Of a stretch of DNA of 5,457 bases, positions 4,266 through 5,457 are shown in pieces. Source of the stretch: an uncultured Actinomycetes bacterium (GTDB taxonomy: Bacteria > Actinomycetota > Acidimicrobiia > Acidimicrobiales > Microtrichaceae); assembly GCA_903930035.1 (NCBI GenBank), contig CAIYXG010000333.1:1-5457 (forward strand), in the 5' to 3' direction. The notes under the pieces were generated by a model, which did not search any database, was not told the DNA's origin, and saw only the letters and a program-made list of their open reading frames with translations. Made by a program: the position numbers and the translations under genes. Numbering within the stretch: the first letter of the stretch is position 1; every line of letters begins with the position of its first letter.

Positions 4266-5457
4266 CCAGCTGGTCGGCGAGCGCCTCGACGGTGTCGACC
4301 GGCGCGGCGCACGTGAAGTCCCGGCAGACGTAGGCCCGGCCCAGCCCGGGGTCGCGCCCCTCCCACAGGGGGCCGTGGCCTGCCTCGCCCCAGGCCAGGA
4401 CGGTGGTGGGCCGGTAGGCCCGCGACACGACCTCGACCAGGTCGGTGCGGCCGCCGGTGACCACCACCTCGGTGGTGCCGGCCGCGGCCAGCTCCACGGC
4501 CCACAGGAGGTGGCCGAACCCCAGCGGGTGCTGGCCGGCCAGGGGGCCGTACGCAGCCAGGACCTGCCGGGCCCGGTCGCCGTAGTGGGCCTCGCCCGTG
4601 TGCGCCTCGAGCCGCAGGAGGTTGACGGCGGCGTGGCTGTTGGCCGCCGGCGTCGCGTTGTCGCTGACGTCCTTGGGCCGGGCGACCAGCGTCTCGGCGT
4701 CGTCGCCCGTCGTCCAGACCCCGCCCGCGGGGTCCCAGAACAGCGCCAGCAGGGCGTCCGCCGTGGTCCGGGCCTCGTCGAGCCAGCGGAGGTGGCCGGT
4801 GGCCTCGTACAGGCACAGGAACCCGTCGACCAGGGCGCCGTGGTCCGCCGCGTAGGCCAGGTGGCGGGCGCCGGCGTCGTGCTGCCACGAGCGCAGCCAG
4901 CGGCCGTCCTCCCGTCGCAGGTGCCGGACCAGGAACTCGGCCGTGGCCGTGGCCTCTGCCAGCCAGTCGCCCCGTCCGGTGGCCCGCGCCGCCTCGGCCA
5001 GCGCGGCCAGGAACAGCGCGTTCCACTCGGTCAGGACCTTGTCGTCGAGGCCGGGGCGCGGGCGCTGCTCCCGGGCCGCCAGCAGCAGCCGGCGCGCCTC
5101 CTCGACCTCCCGCGGCCGGGCCAGGTCGCCCCGGTGGTGCAGCCGGGACGGGATCGAGGCCCCCTCGAAGTTCCCGCCCTCGGTGATGCCCCACCAGTCG
5201 AGGGCCACGTCGGCCAGCTCCGGACGGCCGGCGGCGGCGAGCGCCTCACGGACCTGGGCGGGGGTCCAGGTGTAGAACGCGCCCTCCTCGGCGTGGTGGG
5301 CGTCCGGCGTCGGCAGCGAGTCCGCGTCCTCGGCCGAGTAGCGGCCCCCGCCGGGGTGCGACAGCGTGTCGAGCACGTAGGCGACCGTCTCGGTCAGCAC
5401 CTGGAGGAACCGGTCCTCGCCGGTCGTCTGCCACGCGTGCAGGTAGGTCCGGGCCAG
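4261..5457 (-). CDS. YyaL/SPATA20-type DUF255 protein, C-terminal part (N-terminus outside window)
   Basis: The frame is open from the window edge (5457) to TGA at 4263-4261, giving 398 visible residues. Full-length family members have roughly 600-700 residues: an N-terminal thioredoxin-like domain (Thioredox_DsbH type) followed by an alpha/alpha six-hairpin-type helical domain resembling glycosidases and N-acylglucosamine 2-epimerases. Only the helical part is in view. Family landmarks, numbered from the window edge, are GGGRYSAEDADS (36-47), EEGAFYTWT (57-65), DDKVLTEWNAL (138-148), ADHGALVDGF (204-213), RPKDVSDNATP (260-270) and the C-terminal VCRDFTC with Cys378 and Cys383. The biochemical role of the family is not well established. 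Residues upstream of the first internal GTG (5400) continue the family pattern (LARTYLHAWQTTGE), so the gene is not starting there. It is convergent with the transporter, with only three bases between stops. Confidence 0.93.
   Translation of the reverse strand: MARTYLHAWQTTGEDRFLQVLTETVAYVLDTLSHPGGGRYSAEDADSLPTPDAHHAEEGAFYTWTPAQVREALAAAGRPELADVALDWWGITEGGNFEGASIPSRLHHRGDLARPREVEEARRLLLAAREQRPRPGLDDKVLTEWNALFLAALAEAARATGRGDWLAEATATAEFLVRHLRREDGRWLRSWQHDAGARHLAYAADHGALVDGFLCLYEATGHLRWLDEARTTADALLALFWDPAGGVWTTGDDAETLVARPKDVSDNATPAANSHAAVNLLRLEAHTGEAHYGDRARQVLAAYGPLAGQHPLGFGHLLWAVELAAAGTTEVVVTGGRTDLVEVVSRAYRPTTVLAWGEAGHGPLWEGRDPGLGRAYVCRDFTCAAPVDTVEALADQLG

Noticed and set aside
3081..4316. 411-codon plus-strand frame overlapping the transporter's second half
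   Set aside because: It is a +1 shadow frame with an Arg/Gly/Pro/His-rich product; the transporter frame has the TM segments and family motifs.
4217..5194. 325-codon minus-strand frame overlapping the YyaL-like gene
   Set aside because: It is a shifted shadow with a Gly/Arg/Pro/Ala-only composition; the 4261-5457 frame carries the family motifs.

Overview
The window is GC-rich throughout. Its genes almost always end codons in G or C, and it uses GTG starts, TAG/TGA stops and compact spacing. This fits a high-GC actinobacterium. The gene styles and the TAGGGT-type promoter hexamers suggest something like Acidimicrobiia, but that placement is an impression, not a demonstrated assignment. No RNA gene, mobile element, CRISPR array or attachment site was found.

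Layout. Positions 1-242 hold the first 80 codons of an unrecognised protein on the minus strand, cut by the window edge. A 139-base divergent intergenic region (243-381) separates it from a plus-strand pair. The first of the pair is a 222-residue conserved-looking protein with a possible GNAT-like fold (382-1050). The second is a nitroreductase-family flavoprotein (1054-1659). They lie in the same reading frame, separated only by a TGA and one sense codon. A 111-base gap (1660-1770) follows, with a U-less terminator-like hairpin, a TAGGGT hexamer, a cluster of CGACGG half-sites, a GC hairpin and a strong Shine-Dalgarno. It leads into an 828-residue MMPL/RND-type 12-TM transporter (1771-4257). 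Three bases further on, and convergent with it, is the C-terminal two thirds or so of a YyaL/SPATA20-type (DUF255) protein on the minus strand (4261-5457, N-terminus outside the window). A 9-bp hairpin sits exactly on the convergent junction and contains both stop codons.

How the genes work together. The GNAT-like gene and the nitroreductase are very probably cotranscribed and translationally coupled. The transporter appears to have its own promoter. The sequence does not tie the transporter, the YyaL-like protein and the pair into one pathway. I see no convincing new multi-gene system here. The most useful leads are the unusual TM10 motif of the transporter, the in-frame stop between the coupled pair, and the compact inverted-repeat arrangements in the two intergenic regions.
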